A stretch of 64,000 nucleotides of DNA. It comes from Bacteroides coprosuis DSM 18011 (GTDB taxonomy: Bacteria; Bacteroidota; Bacteroidia; Bacteroidales; Bacteroidaceae). Below are positions 17,051 through 26,029 of this stretch, in pieces. Every line of letters starts with the position of its first letter. The first letter of the stretch is position 1. The notes beneath the pieces were generated by a model, which saw only the letters and a list, made by a program, of their open reading frames with translations, was not told the DNA's origin and did not search any database. The position numbers were made by a program, and so were the translations under genes. Where the stretch lies: the NCBI GenBank assembly GCA_000212915.1, contig CM001167.1, positions 1,232,780 to 1,296,779 on the forward strand, read 5' to 3'.

Positions 17051-19372
17051 TTAAAAATAAAAGTTTTCTTTTAAAATTTCATAGATGCTATTTTTACCAC
17101 CCACAATCCAGATAATATCATCTTCTTTGAAAACGGTAGATGCCAGTGGATTAATCTCGTAGCTATTGTTTCTTTCAATTCCCACAATAAAACTTTTCCC
17201 TCTTTTTCCTATTTCAGATTGCAATAAGCTTTTTTCATAGAGTCCAGATTCTTTATCAATAATAATAGAAACACATTTGATTTGTGAGTTAGGGTCTTCA
17301 CCTTGTTTCTTAGCAAATTGATGAATCGTTTGGAGTGATTTTTTATCCAGAGAGATTTGATTCTTGTCTGACGAAAGTTTTTTGATTTGCATGATATTTC
17401 CAACAACTGTAATAAACTCTCCTTCCATTAAGATGAAGTCTCCATTTGGAAAATAAGACTCTTCATCATTCTTATCTACCTCTATAATAATCAGACCATA
17501 TCTAGACCTGAAGTCGGTATCTTTTAGTTTTTTATTTTCGTATTCCGAGTTTTTGTCGATTTTAAATCTACCTACATATAGGTTTTGCTCAATCCAGCTT
17601 TCATTATTTAAGTCAAAAGAAGTTACCCCATTTTCCCTCTTAGAGAACTTTCGTTTTTCATTAATAATTCTTTCGTTGAAATTGATAACAAAGTGGTATT
17701 CCATATTCCAATATAGTTTTAAAAGGTATTTAGAACGGAATAAAAGAATCAGTAATGCTATAGCAGCAATACCTGATACCCATATTGGTATGTCCAAAAA
17801 CAGATCAAAAATAGAATAGATAAAACCAAAGGCTATAACATATCTAAGTACAATGAGCATAGAGAGAATCAATCTGTACTTTACACTTTGTTTCCAGAGT
17901 TCGAGTATTAAGAAGGGCTGTTCTCCTCCTCTATAAACTAATCCTTTGAGCATAGGAGATATCACTATTAATGTTATGAGTAAACACGCAATATTGCCCC
18001 ATAATGTCCCAATATGTTCTATTAATAGAGGTTGTAAAAAACTTGAAGATAAGAGTATGACAGCCAGTCCTAACGAAACAAAGATCACTATACTAAATAC
18101 GTAGCTCTTTAATAAAGAACCCCATAACGAGGTGGGTTTAGTTGAGGCCAGTTTTTCATCTTTGGCTATAATCTTTTCTTGCCAAGACTGCGGTATACTT
18201 TTCATCATGAAGTGATAAGCAGTAGGACTAGCAGCCATTAAATAGGGCGTAGTGAAGGTTGTAATAACAGATACGGCAATAATAATTGGGTAGATAAAAT
18301 TATCAGCCAAGCCATACATAATAGCTGTACCTGCTACAATGAAAGCAAACTCACCTACTTGTGCCATGCTAAATCCACACTGGATGGAAGTAAACATCGA
18401 TTCCCCAGATAACCTAGCTCCCCATGTAGTGAAAACAATCTTACCAAATAGAACTAAGAGAGTAATGAAGATGATGCTCTTATAGTTTTCTAAAACAATA
18501 GCAGGGTCCATTAACATACCTACAGATACAAAGAATATAGCCCCAAAGAAATCTTTTATAGGCTTTGTTACCCTTTCTATGTTTTCTAAAGCGATAGTTT
18601 CTGCTAATATCGAACCCATAATAAAAGCACCTAGGGCAGACGATAATTCAACTTTTGTAGCAAATACCACCATTCCTAAACACAAGCCTAATGATACGAT
18701 TAATAGGGTTTCATCGTTCAACCAATGTTTCATTTTCTTGAGGAAAGAAGGTACTATAAAAATACCGCCAACAACCCATACTACCATAAAGAATACTAGC
18801 TTTCCTAAACTTAAAAGTATTTCTGTTCCTTCAATTTGCTGACTACTTACTGCTATTGTCCCTAAAAACACCATAACTAGAATGGCAAATAGGTCATCAA
18901 AAATTAAAATTCCAAAGACCACTTCTGTGAAACGCTTTCCTTTGTATTGAGGCTCTTCAAAACCTTTCACTATGATTGTAGTAGAGGATAAACAGAGCAT
19001 ACAGCCCAAAATGATGCTATCCCAGTGACTCCACCCCATGAGAGTTCCTAAGAAATACCCCGATACACCTAGTCCGAGGACAATCATCATTAGCGTTATA
19101 AATCCTGTCTTACTGTTTTTAATCAGCTTTTTGAAGCTGAATTCGAGTCCCATTCCAAATAAGAGGAATATAACTCCTATTTCACCCCAGATAGTTATGC
19201 TTTCGTTATCTATTACTGTTGGGAAAAAATCTATATGAGGCCCTGTAATAAACCCTGCTATAATATAGCCCAAGACGACGGGTTGTTTTAGCCATTTGAA
19301 GATAATAGTAACGATACCTGCAACAATTAGCATAAATGCCAAGTCACTAATAATAGGTGGTAGGTGAGTCAT
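17051..19372 (-). CDS. CPA2-family monovalent cation/proton antiporter with two TrkA-C domains
   Basis: 773 residues. An N-terminal Na/H-exchanger domain with about 12 membrane segments (1-390; GYIIAGFITGPH, the FLLFGMGLEFSF and SALGAFIMGSI motifs) resembles KefB/KefC. Four more hydrophobic helices follow at about 415-565. The cytoplasmic tail shows two TrkA-C/RCK-C-like modules, about 600-670 and 700-770, each ending in a DDxIWIVG- or GEFITVVG-type strand. The nucleotide-binding TrkA-N (RCK-N) domain of classic Kef proteins is absent. Likely potassium or sodium export coupled to proton entry, gated by a ligand on the C domains. Transcribed alone. Confidence 0.9.
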   Translation of the reverse strand: MTHLPPIISDLAFMLIVAGIVTIIFKWLKQPVVLGYIIAGFITGPHIDFFPTVIDNESITIWGEIGVIFLLFGMGLEFSFKKLIKNSKTGFITLMMIVLGLGVSGYFLGTLMGWSHWDSIILGCMLCLSSTTIIVKGFEEPQYKGKRFTEVVFGILIFDDLFAILVMVFLGTIAVSSQQIEGTEILLSLGKLVFFMVVWVVGGIFIVPSFLKKMKHWLNDETLLIVSLGLCLGMVVFATKVELSSALGAFIMGSILAETIALENIERVTKPIKDFFGAIFFVSVGMLMDPAIVLENYKSIIFITLLVLFGKIVFTTWGARLSGESMFTSIQCGFSMAQVGEFAFIVAGTAIMYGLADNFIYPIIIAVSVITTFTTPYLMAASPTAYHFMMKSIPQSWQEKIIAKDEKLASTKPTSLWGSLLKSYVFSIVIFVSLGLAVILLSSSFLQPLLIEHIGTLWGNIACLLITLIVISPMLKGLVYRGGEQPFLILELWKQSVKYRLILSMLIVLRYVIAFGFIYSIFDLFLDIPIWVSGIAAIALLILLFRSKYLLKLYWNMEYHFVINFNERIINEKRKFSKRENGVTSFDLNNESWIEQNLYVGRFKIDKNSEYENKKLKDTDFRSRYGLIIIEVDKNDEESYFPNGDFILMEGEFITVVGNIMQIKKLSSDKNQISLDKKSLQTIHQFAKKQGEDPNSQIKCVSIIIDKESGLYEKSLLQSEIGKRGKSFIVGIERNNSYEINPLASTVFKEDDIIWIVGGKNSIYEILKENFYF

Positions 19373-19689
19373 ATTCTTTTAGTGTTTAAAATTCAGTTTA
19401 ATTGATCTGAAATTATTTATTAAAAGTAGTAATACTGGGTAGTGTTTTCAATTTTCAGCATCTATCAATTTCTTTTTTATGAGTTTATTTTTCTTAGTAA
19501 GCTATTTTATGTCAATAAAATTACTAAAATAAGAACTAATATTTCATGAGATGAAGTTCAATGTCATAAAGTGATGAAGAATATTCTGTTTAATCTTCTT
19601 TATATATGGATTAAATTTATTCTAATCTATGCTTTTTCTATATTTGCAGACACATTACAATAATCCTTATTATTAAAGATTAATATCCC
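19373..19689. other. Divergent intergenic region, 317 bp
   Basis: Promoter region of the antiporter (minus) and acyltransferase (plus). The only clear element is TATATTTG at 19639-19646. No repeat or small gene seen. Confidence 0.7.
19639..19646 (+). promoter_or_regulatory. -7 element for the acyltransferase gene
   Basis: TATATTTG fits TAnnTTTG, 43 bases before the ATG at 19690. The -33 element is not obvious. Confidence 0.5.
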
Positions 19690-20817
19690 ATGGCAAACAC
19701 AAAAATTTCTGCAGCTGCCTTTGCAGATACTAAACCACACTACAATATCCTTAATGGTTACCGTGGAGTAGCGGCAATAACTGTAGTCTGTTTTCACTTA
19801 TTTGAAGCTTTCGCTACAAGCCACCTAGATCAAAAGATAAATCATGGCTATTTAGCTGTTGATTTCTTCTTCCTTTTATCTGGTTTTGTAATTGGTTATG
19901 CCTATGATGACAGATGGAAAACGATGACGGTAAAAAATTTCTTAAAGCGTAGGCTTATTCGCTTACACCCTATGGTTATTATGGGTGCTCTTATTGGAGC
20001 AATACTCTTTTATACACAAGGATGTTCTGTGTGGGATGTTTCCAAAGTTCCTCTTTCGATGCTTTTGATCTCTACGGTTTTTAACTTGTTTTTAATACCT
20101 TCAACTCCAGGTTTTGAAATTAGAGGAGTAGGAGAGATGTATCCTTTAAATGGACCATCGTGGACTTTGTTTTTTGAGTACATTGGAAATATTTTATATG
20201 TATTCTTTATTCGGAAATTACCTACCATAGCTCTTTCTCTTTTGGTTGTTTTGACAGGCTTAGGCTTGGCTTCCTTTGCTATTTGGGGGCCATTAGGCGA
20301 TTTATGTGTGGGCTATGCTCTAACAGAAGAGAATATCATAGGAGGATCTTTACGTTTGTTGTTCTCTTTCTCTGCAGGATTACTTTTATCGCGCGTGTTC
20401 AAACCATTTAAAGTGCGTGGAGCGTTTTGGATAGGTAGTATCGTTATCGTTGTTTTATCATTTATACCTAGAATAGGAGGGGCAGAGCATCTTTGGATGA
20501 ATGGACTCTATGATTCATTTTGTGTCCTTATTGTATTTCCTATATTGATTTGCTTAGGAGCATCTGGCAAAACAACAGATAAAACATCTACACGTATATG
20601 TAAATTTTTAGGTGATATATCTTACCCTTTGTATATCGTACATTATCCTTTCATATACTTATATTTTGCATGGGTTAAAAATGAGAATCTTACTTTTGTG
20701 GAGTCTTTACCTGGTGCAGTAGCTTTGGTTCTAGGTTCTATATTCTTAGCTTATATCTGCTTGAAGTTTTATGATAAGCCAGTAAGAAAGGCATTGACCA
20801 AGTATTTTAAAGATTAG
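19690..20817 (+). CDS. Acyltransferase 3 family membrane protein
   Basis: 375 residues with about ten membrane segments. The family motif R-x10-H is present (Arg25, His36 in GYRGVAAITVVCFH), followed by YLAVDFFFLLSGFVIGYAYDDRW. These integral membrane enzymes O-acetylate (or otherwise O-acylate) sugars of lipopolysaccharide, exopolysaccharide or peptidoglycan on the outer face. The acceptor cannot be told here because no glycan gene cluster is adjacent. Single gene with its own promoter. Confidence 0.92.
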   Translation: MANTKISAAAFADTKPHYNILNGYRGVAAITVVCFHLFEAFATSHLDQKINHGYLAVDFFFLLSGFVIGYAYDDRWKTMTVKNFLKRRLIRLHPMVIMGALIGAILFYTQGCSVWDVSKVPLSMLLISTVFNLFLIPSTPGFEIRGVGEMYPLNGPSWTLFFEYIGNILYVFFIRKLPTIALSLLVVLTGLGLASFAIWGPLGDLCVGYALTEENIIGGSLRLLFSFSAGLLLSRVFKPFKVRGAFWIGSIVIVVLSFIPRIGGAEHLWMNGLYDSFCVLIVFPILICLGASGKTTDKTSTRICKFLGDISYPLYIVHYPFIYLYFAWVKNENLTFVESLPGAVALVLGSIFLAYICLKFYDKPVRKALTKYFKD

Positions 20818-20875
20818 AGAGATCTCTTTTAAATTAACGTTTTTTATTATTTGCTTCATTTCTCCTTTTATTGAG

Positions 20876-20883
20876 TATCTTTG
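20876..20883 (+). promoter_or_regulatory. -7 element for the FNT gene
   Basis: TATCTTTG fits TAnnTTTG, with TTG at 20851-20853 upstream (22-base spacer). The leader is about 15-20 nt. Confidence 0.6.
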
Positions 20884-20905
20884 TTTGTATTTTTTATGAA
20901 TAAAT

Positions 20906-21703
20906 ATGGAAAACTATTATCAACCTCGTGAAACAACCTTGAATTTTGGTGCTTCTGCTTTAGTAAAAGTGAATAAGCCTTTATTAAAATTCTGCATTTT
21001 TTCTATTTTAGGAGGTGCATTTATTGCTTTTGGAGGTTTGTTGTCAGTCATGGTTTCAGGAGGAATGACAGGTGTTGGTGTTGATAACCCAGGGTTGGTT
21101 AAGTTTATGGCTGGGGCATTATTCCCTATTGGTTTAATAATGGTTTCTATTTCTGGGGCCTATTTATTTACGAGTGATTGTGCTGCTTTTACCATAGCAG
21201 GGTTAAAGAAGGAAGTATCAATTCTTACCTTTTTTAAGTACCTATTACTTTCTTATTTATTCAATTTTATAGGTACACAGATTGTAGCCTATTTACTAAC
21301 CTATCAAGTGGGTTTACTCCAAGATGTACCTTGGACAACCTATTTCCATCAATATGCTGAAGGTAAGGTTTACCAAAGTTTCTCTACTGTATTTCTAAAA
21401 GGTATAGGAGCTAATTGGCTAGTTTGCCTAGGAATGTTCTTGGGGTATGCATCTAAAGATATTATAGGTAAATGTATAGGGATATGGATACCTGTAATGC
21501 TTTTTGTAACATTGGGCTATGAACACTCTATTGCCAATATGTTCTTTATTCCAACAGCTATCTATACAGGAGCAGAAATCACCTGGCTAGATTTCCTTAT
21601 TAAAAATTTAATACCTAGTACTATAGGGAATTTTATTGGAGGAGCCGTATTTGTAGGGGCAGCTTATTGGTATCTCTTTATTCATGAAAATTCAAAAAAG
21701 TGA
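20906..21703 (+). CDS. Formate/nitrite transporter (FNT) family channel
   Basis: 265 residues with six membrane segments, a pentameric channel family for small monovalent anions (formate, nitrite, hydrosulfide). Conserved NWLVCLGMFLGYASKDIIGK and GYEHSIANMFFIP motifs, with the central pore histidine at 207. In a mixed-acid fermenter formate is the most likely substrate, but no pyruvate formate-lyase gene is adjacent, so the ion is unproven. Single-gene unit closed by a terminator at 21758-21812. Confidence 0.9.
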   Translation: MENYYQPRETTLNFGASALVKVNKPLLKFCIFSILGGAFIAFGGLLSVMVSGGMTGVGVDNPGLVKFMAGALFPIGLIMVSISGAYLFTSDCAAFTIAGLKKEVSILTFFKYLLLSYLFNFIGTQIVAYLLTYQVGLLQDVPWTTYFHQYAEGKVYQSFSTVFLKGIGANWLVCLGMFLGYASKDIIGKCIGIWIPVMLFVTLGYEHSIANMFFIPTAIYTGAEITWLDFLIKNLIPSTIGNFIGGAVFVGAAYWYLFIHENSKK

Positions 21704-21757
21704 GTTGTGATTAAGCATGAGATAATACACGCTTAATTAAAAACGTAAAATAATTTT

Positions 21758-21812
21758 AATGTCACTTTCAATAGGCCTATTTTTAGTATAGACACTTGAA
21801 AGTGACATTTTT
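21758..21812 (+). terminator. Intrinsic terminator after the FNT gene
   Basis: Perfect 14-bp inverted repeat AATGTCACTTTCAA (21758-21771) with 21796-21809, followed by TTTTTA. The 24-base loop is long. Confidence 0.75.
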
Positions 21813-21955
21813 ATTTCATCTACTTTTACGAGTAAATATTCTAAAGTGATTGTATTCAGGTTTCGTGTATCATACACTTTATGTGAGGGTCACTATCCTT
21901 CTATTCAAGTTGAAATAGTATGATAATGGAATAACTCTAAATGATGTTATTTATC

Positions 21956-21988
21956 TTGATAAATTATCAAATTGTAAATATATATTTG
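21956..21988 (+). promoter_or_regulatory. Probable promoter and operator of the proline catabolism gene
   Basis: TTG at 21956-21958, 22-base spacer, TATATTTG at 21981-21988. The -33 part is embedded in the perfect palindrome TTGATAAATTATCAA (21956-21970), a plausible operator. The leader would be about 100 nt. Confidence 0.5.
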
Positions 21989-22097
21989 TGTATGGCGTTG
22001 TTTTAGTTGGATATTATAAAATTAATTGTCAAAAGAATATTTTGTATAATCGTAATATTGACTAATTTGCATGAATTAACCTAACATCTTATAATAT

Positions 22098-25000
22098 ATG
22101 AATATGGATAAAATCACTGCAAATGAGGTAGTTGAATGGGCTAAAAAGTTTTTAGTTTTGTCTGATAAAGAATTGACTAGTGAAGAAGTAAAAGAACAAA
22201 AAAAGTATGCTACTTTAATTCAAAATCCGAACAATAAAACCTTATTATCAAAAATGTTAGATGAGTCTTCTCAGATAAGAGACTCTAAAATACTTTCGCG
22301 TAGACTGAAATATTTGATAGATAAATATGGTATTCCAACTTTTTTTACTCCTTGGGAGCGTTTTCAGCTTTCTTTGTTTACTGGTTTTGGATATCTTTTT
22401 GATCCGATAGCTATTCCTATTTTTAAAAACAAGCTGCAAGCTGACACTCATAAAATAATTATTCCTGAAGAGCGACCTGCCTTAACAGAACATTTATCCA
22501 AACGTTGGAAACAGCAAATTGGACAGAATGTGAATCTTTTAGGAGAAGTTGTTCTGGGTGATGAGGAAGCTAACAATAGATTTCATCAATATATGGAGGC
22601 TTTAAAAGAGCCTGATATCAATTATATATCTGTAAAACTGTCGGGAATATATGCTCAAATTCGCCCTTTAAGTTATAAGGAATCTAAAGAAAAACTTTGC
22701 GAATTAGTTGCTTCAATATTCCGTCAGGCAATGAAATACCCTTATAAAGATCACAGCGGAAAAGAACGTTCTAAGTTTGTAAACCTTGATATGGAGGAAT
22801 ACAAAGATGCGGAGCTAACGTACGATGTCTTTAAAACTGTATTAGCTCAAGAAGAATTTTTACCTTATCGTGCAGGTATTGTTATTCAAGCTTATCTTCC
22901 TGATGCCTTGTTCTTTTATAGAGATTTATTAGCGTTTGCTAAAGAAAGATGTGCTAGAGGTGGAGTACCTATTAAATTTCGTTTAGTAAAAGGGGCTAAC
23001 TTACAAATGGAGACTATTGTATCTTCCCTTAAAGGTTGGAAGAATCCTATTTTACCCACTAAAGTAGCAGTAGATACCAATCATTTGCATTTATTAGATG
23101 AGGCTCTTCAGCCAGAAAATGTAGAATGTCTAAATATTGGGGTAGCCACTCACAACTTCTTTAGTATAGGATATGCCTATCTTTTAAGTGAAAGAAATCA
23201 AGTAACAGATCATGTTACGTTTGAGATGCTAGAGGGAATGGCCAATCATCTACCACGTGTTATGCGTGCCTTAAACAAACAGATTATTCTTTATACACCT
23301 GTAGTAAGAAAAGAGTATTTCTTGAACGCAGTATCTTATCTTGTACGTAGATTAGATGAAAATACAGGACCAGATAACTTTCTGAGTTATTCTTTTGAGC
23401 TAGAAGTAAATTCCCAGGCTTGGGACTTCTTGGAAAATCAGTTCCGTACAGCCTTTGCTAATAAAGATAGCGTGAAACCTGATATCTTTAGAAAACAAAA
23501 TAGAATGGAACCTGCAAAGCCTGTTGATGAAAAGGTGTTTGCAAATGAACCAGATACAGAGTTGGATCTACCCCAAAACAGAAAATGGGCACTCGGTATT
23601 CTTGAAAAGTGGAAAGATGTTCGTGCAGATCAATTTAAAGTACCTGTGCAGATAGGTGCTCAGTTTATGGAGTCCGATTTAAAACGCCAATATTTAGATA
23701 AGAGTAGAAATGATTCTGTATCTATGTGTGAGGCTAGCCTGAGCTCTTTAGATCATATAAAACAAATTATAAATATTGCAGAGAAAGATGAAGTTAAGTG
23801 GAGTAATACCTCTCTACAAGAGCGTAAAAAAATTCTTTATCAGGTAGCCGATAATTTAGCTAATCAGCGTGGTGAATTAATAGGCTGTATGGCAGCGATA
23901 ACGGGTAAAGCATTTATGGAAGGTGATGTTGAAGTTTCTGAGGCGATAGATTTCTGTAGATTTTATCCAACTTCACTACAAGAGTATGAGAAACTAGAAC
24001 ACATTAGTATGACTCCTAAGGGGGTAGTGCTTGTTATTTCTCCATGGAATTTCCCATTGGCAATTCCAGTGGGGGGTGTTTCTTCTGCTTTGGCCGCAGG
24101 AAATCGGGTAATACTTAAACCCGCTACGTCCGCTCTTCCTGTTGCCTGGAAGTTTGCTGAATGTTTCTGGGAAGCAGGTGTTCCGAAGGAAGCCTTGCAG
24201 ATTGTATGTCCTGCTGAATATTCTACACTTGATTATTTGACTGCACATCCTTCTATTAAACACATTACTCTGACTGGAGGAACCGATACCGCATTTAAGA
24301 TTTTGGAAAAAGCGCCTAAAACACCTCTTTCTGCCGAAACGGGTGGTAAGAACTGCATCATAGTAACTGCCAGAGGGGATCAAGATCACGCTATACAAAG
24401 TATAGTAGCATCAGCATTTGGTAATGCTGGTCAGAAATGTTCGGCTTGTTCGCTTCTTCTTCTAGATAAAGGTGCATTTAATGATCCTTTATTTAAACAA
24501 AAGTTGACTGATGCTGTGACTAGTATTCCTGTGGGAAGTGTGTGGGATTCTGAAACGGTAGTGGGTCCTATGATTACCAATAAAAATGATAAGTTATTAA
24601 AGGCTATTGATAAGCTTGAAAGTGGAGAATCTTGGTTGGTGAAACCTGAGTTCATTGATGAGAAGAAATACATGCTTAAGCCATGTGTGAAATGGAATGT
24701 CAAGCCCGATAGCTATACTTTTAAAACAGAATTATTTGCTCCACTATTATCTGTGGTTTGTATAGATTCATTAGAAGAGGCTATAACCATAGCAAATAGT
24801 TCGGAGTATGGACTGACTTCGGGGTTGCAATCGCTCGATGAACATGAAGTGGAATATTGGATGGCTAGAATAGAAGCAGGAAATCTTTACATTAATAGAG
24901 GAATTACAGGTGCTATTGTGAATAGACAGCCATTTGGAGGTATGAAACGCTCTGCCTTTGGTGGAGGAATTAAAGCAGGAGGTCCAAATTATGCTGCTAC

Positions 25001-25613
25001 TTTTACCAACATAGCAGAAAAAGGTTCTATACCAGCAACTAAGTGGCTATCCCCATTTGATGCTTATTTGCAAGAAGGAGTAGATAAAACAAAGATAAAC
25101 TTTGCTTATCAATCTTATTCAGATAGTTGGAAGGAAATATTCACACAAGCTGTAGATGTTAATAAATTGGAGGGAGAACAAAATCTATTTAGATATCTTC
25201 CTCTTAAAAATATGGGAGTTAGAGTTCAAGGTGAAGATTCATTGCTAGATATACTTTTAATCTTACAAGGTCTTCAAATTTCTAACGTAAAAGCAGTATT
25301 AAGTATAGATAAAGATGACAAAAAACTTTCTTTATTAAATGAAATACTAAAGAAGGAAAATCTAAATATCTCTTTAGTTATTGAATCTGAAAACGAATTT
25401 ATAAATCGTCTAGATCAATTTGAAAGAATCCGTATGAGTACAGCCCAGTATTCTGATGCACTTTATCATGCAGTAGCGAAGCGTGGTTTATACATTGCTC
25501 ATCACAAACCTCTAGTTGAAGGTCGTGTAGAACTGCTAAACTATGTAAAAGAGCAGAGTGTATCTTACGAATATCATCGTTATGGAAGTGTTTTAGATGA
25601 ACGTTTTAAGTGA
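22098..25613 (+). CDS. putA: Bifunctional proline dehydrogenase / glutamate-semialdehyde dehydrogenase
   Basis: Oxidises proline to glutamate in two steps. 1,171 residues. The proline dehydrogenase barrel lies at about 90-450 (YISVKLSGIYAQI, RLVKGANLQME, GVATHNFFS, EMLEGMAN and YLVRRLDENTGPDN, which binds FAD and proline). The aldehyde dehydrogenase domain spans about 530-1000, with Glu747 in SAETGGKN and catalytic Cys781 in AGQKCSA. No N-terminal ribbon-helix-helix, so unlike enterobacterial PutA it is not its own repressor. A C-terminal tail of about 150 residues follows the ALDH domain. Single-gene transcript ended by a strong hairpin at 25674. Confidence 0.94.
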   Translation: MNMDKITANEVVEWAKKFLVLSDKELTSEEVKEQKKYATLIQNPNNKTLLSKMLDESSQIRDSKILSRRLKYLIDKYGIPTFFTPWERFQLSLFTGFGYLFDPIAIPIFKNKLQADTHKIIIPEERPALTEHLSKRWKQQIGQNVNLLGEVVLGDEEANNRFHQYMEALKEPDINYISVKLSGIYAQIRPLSYKESKEKLCELVASIFRQAMKYPYKDHSGKERSKFVNLDMEEYKDAELTYDVFKTVLAQEEFLPYRAGIVIQAYLPDALFFYRDLLAFAKERCARGGVPIKFRLVKGANLQMETIVSSLKGWKNPILPTKVAVDTNHLHLLDEALQPENVECLNIGVATHNFFSIGYAYLLSERNQVTDHVTFEMLEGMANHLPRVMRALNKQIILYTPVVRKEYFLNAVSYLVRRLDENTGPDNFLSYSFELEVNSQAWDFLENQFRTAFANKDSVKPDIFRKQNRMEPAKPVDEKVFANEPDTELDLPQNRKWALGILEKWKDVRADQFKVPVQIGAQFMESDLKRQYLDKSRNDSVSMCEASLSSLDHIKQIINIAEKDEVKWSNTSLQERKKILYQVADNLANQRGELIGCMAAITGKAFMEGDVEVSEAIDFCRFYPTSLQEYEKLEHISMTPKGVVLVISPWNFPLAIPVGGVSSALAAGNRVILKPATSALPVAWKFAECFWEAGVPKEALQIVCPAEYSTLDYLTAHPSIKHITLTGGTDTAFKILEKAPKTPLSAETGGKNCIIVTARGDQDHAIQSIVASAFGNAGQKCSACSLLLLDKGAFNDPLFKQKLTDAVTSIPVGSVWDSETVVGPMITNKNDKLLKAIDKLESGESWLVKPEFIDEKKYMLKPCVKWNVKPDSYTFKTELFAPLLSVVCIDSLEEAITIANSSEYGLTSGLQSLDEHEVEYWMARIEAGNLYINRGITGAIVNRQPFGGMKRSAFGGGIKAGGPNYAATFTNIAEKGSIPATKWLSPFDAYLQEGVDKTKINFAYQSYSDSWKEIFTQAVDVNKLEGEQNLFRYLPLKNMGVRVQGEDSLLDILLILQGLQISNVKAVLSIDKDDKKLSLLNEILKKENLNISLVIESENEFINRLDQFERIRMSTAQYSDALYHAVAKRGLYIAHHKPLVEGRVELLNYVKEQSVSYEYHRYGSVLDERFK

Positions 25614-25673
25614 TATTATATTTGATAAATTGCAATGGATAAAGAGTGTGTATAACCGTACTTAATTTAAAGA

Positions 25674-25720
25674 ACAAAGGGCACAGATAAGTCTTCTAGA
25701 CTTGTTTCTGTGCCCTTTGT
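25674..25720 (+). terminator. Intrinsic terminator after the proline catabolism gene
   Basis: Perfect 14-bp outer stem ACAAAGGGCACAGA (25674-25687) with 25707-25720, plus a nested AAGTCT/AGACTT stem. Confidence 0.85.
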
Positions 25721-25787
25721 ATTTCTATGAGTTCGTTAACTTAGAATTCTATATAATTTTCATCTTCAATAAGAAATGATCGTATTA

Positions 25788-25842
25788 TGACACCGATAAG
25801 AGCGTACTTTGACACCGACAAGATGATGACATGTCGGTGTCA
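25788..25842 (-). repeat. 55-bp tripartite intergenic repeat, copy 3
   Basis: Units TGACACCGATAA (25788-25799), TGACACCGACAA (25810-25821) and ATGTCGGTGTCA (25831-25842), with starts 22 and 21 apart. The second and third units sit in a perfect 17-bp stem (25804-25820 with 25832-25848) that can extend outward to 25795/25857 with two mismatches. The flank GTACTT/AAGTAC differs from copy 5 (ATACGA/TCGTAT), yet both pair fully. Confidence 0.9.
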
Positions 25843-26029
25843 AAGTACCTTCTTATCTTATACCTCTTTATTGAAAAAATAGATGTATGGAGTCTCCTAA
25901 ATATTTAATGAAGTCTTTATTTCTTGATATAAATTAGCTCTATTTTATTAAAAAATATGTACTTTGCAAAAACATAAAGTGCAAACACTTTAAAAATCAG
26001 ACACCTATACTTAATCTACAAGATATTGA

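Larger units (their letters stand above)
21704..22097. other. Intergenic region, 394 bp
   Basis: Contains the FNT terminator (21758-21812), a 15-bp palindrome (21956-21970) and a likely promoter for the proline enzyme (21956-21988). No gene seen. Confidence 0.75.
25614..26029. other. Intergenic region, 416 bp
   Basis: Contains the terminator of the proline enzyme gene (25674-25720) and the third 55-bp repeat (25788-25842). TACTTTG about 60 bases before the next gene is a near-consensus -7. Confidence 0.75.

Noticed and set aside
23994-24398. Long antisense frame within the aldehyde dehydrogenase domain
   Set aside because: It mirrors the conserved coding strand of the enzyme, has no family match and no promoter or ribosome binding site.
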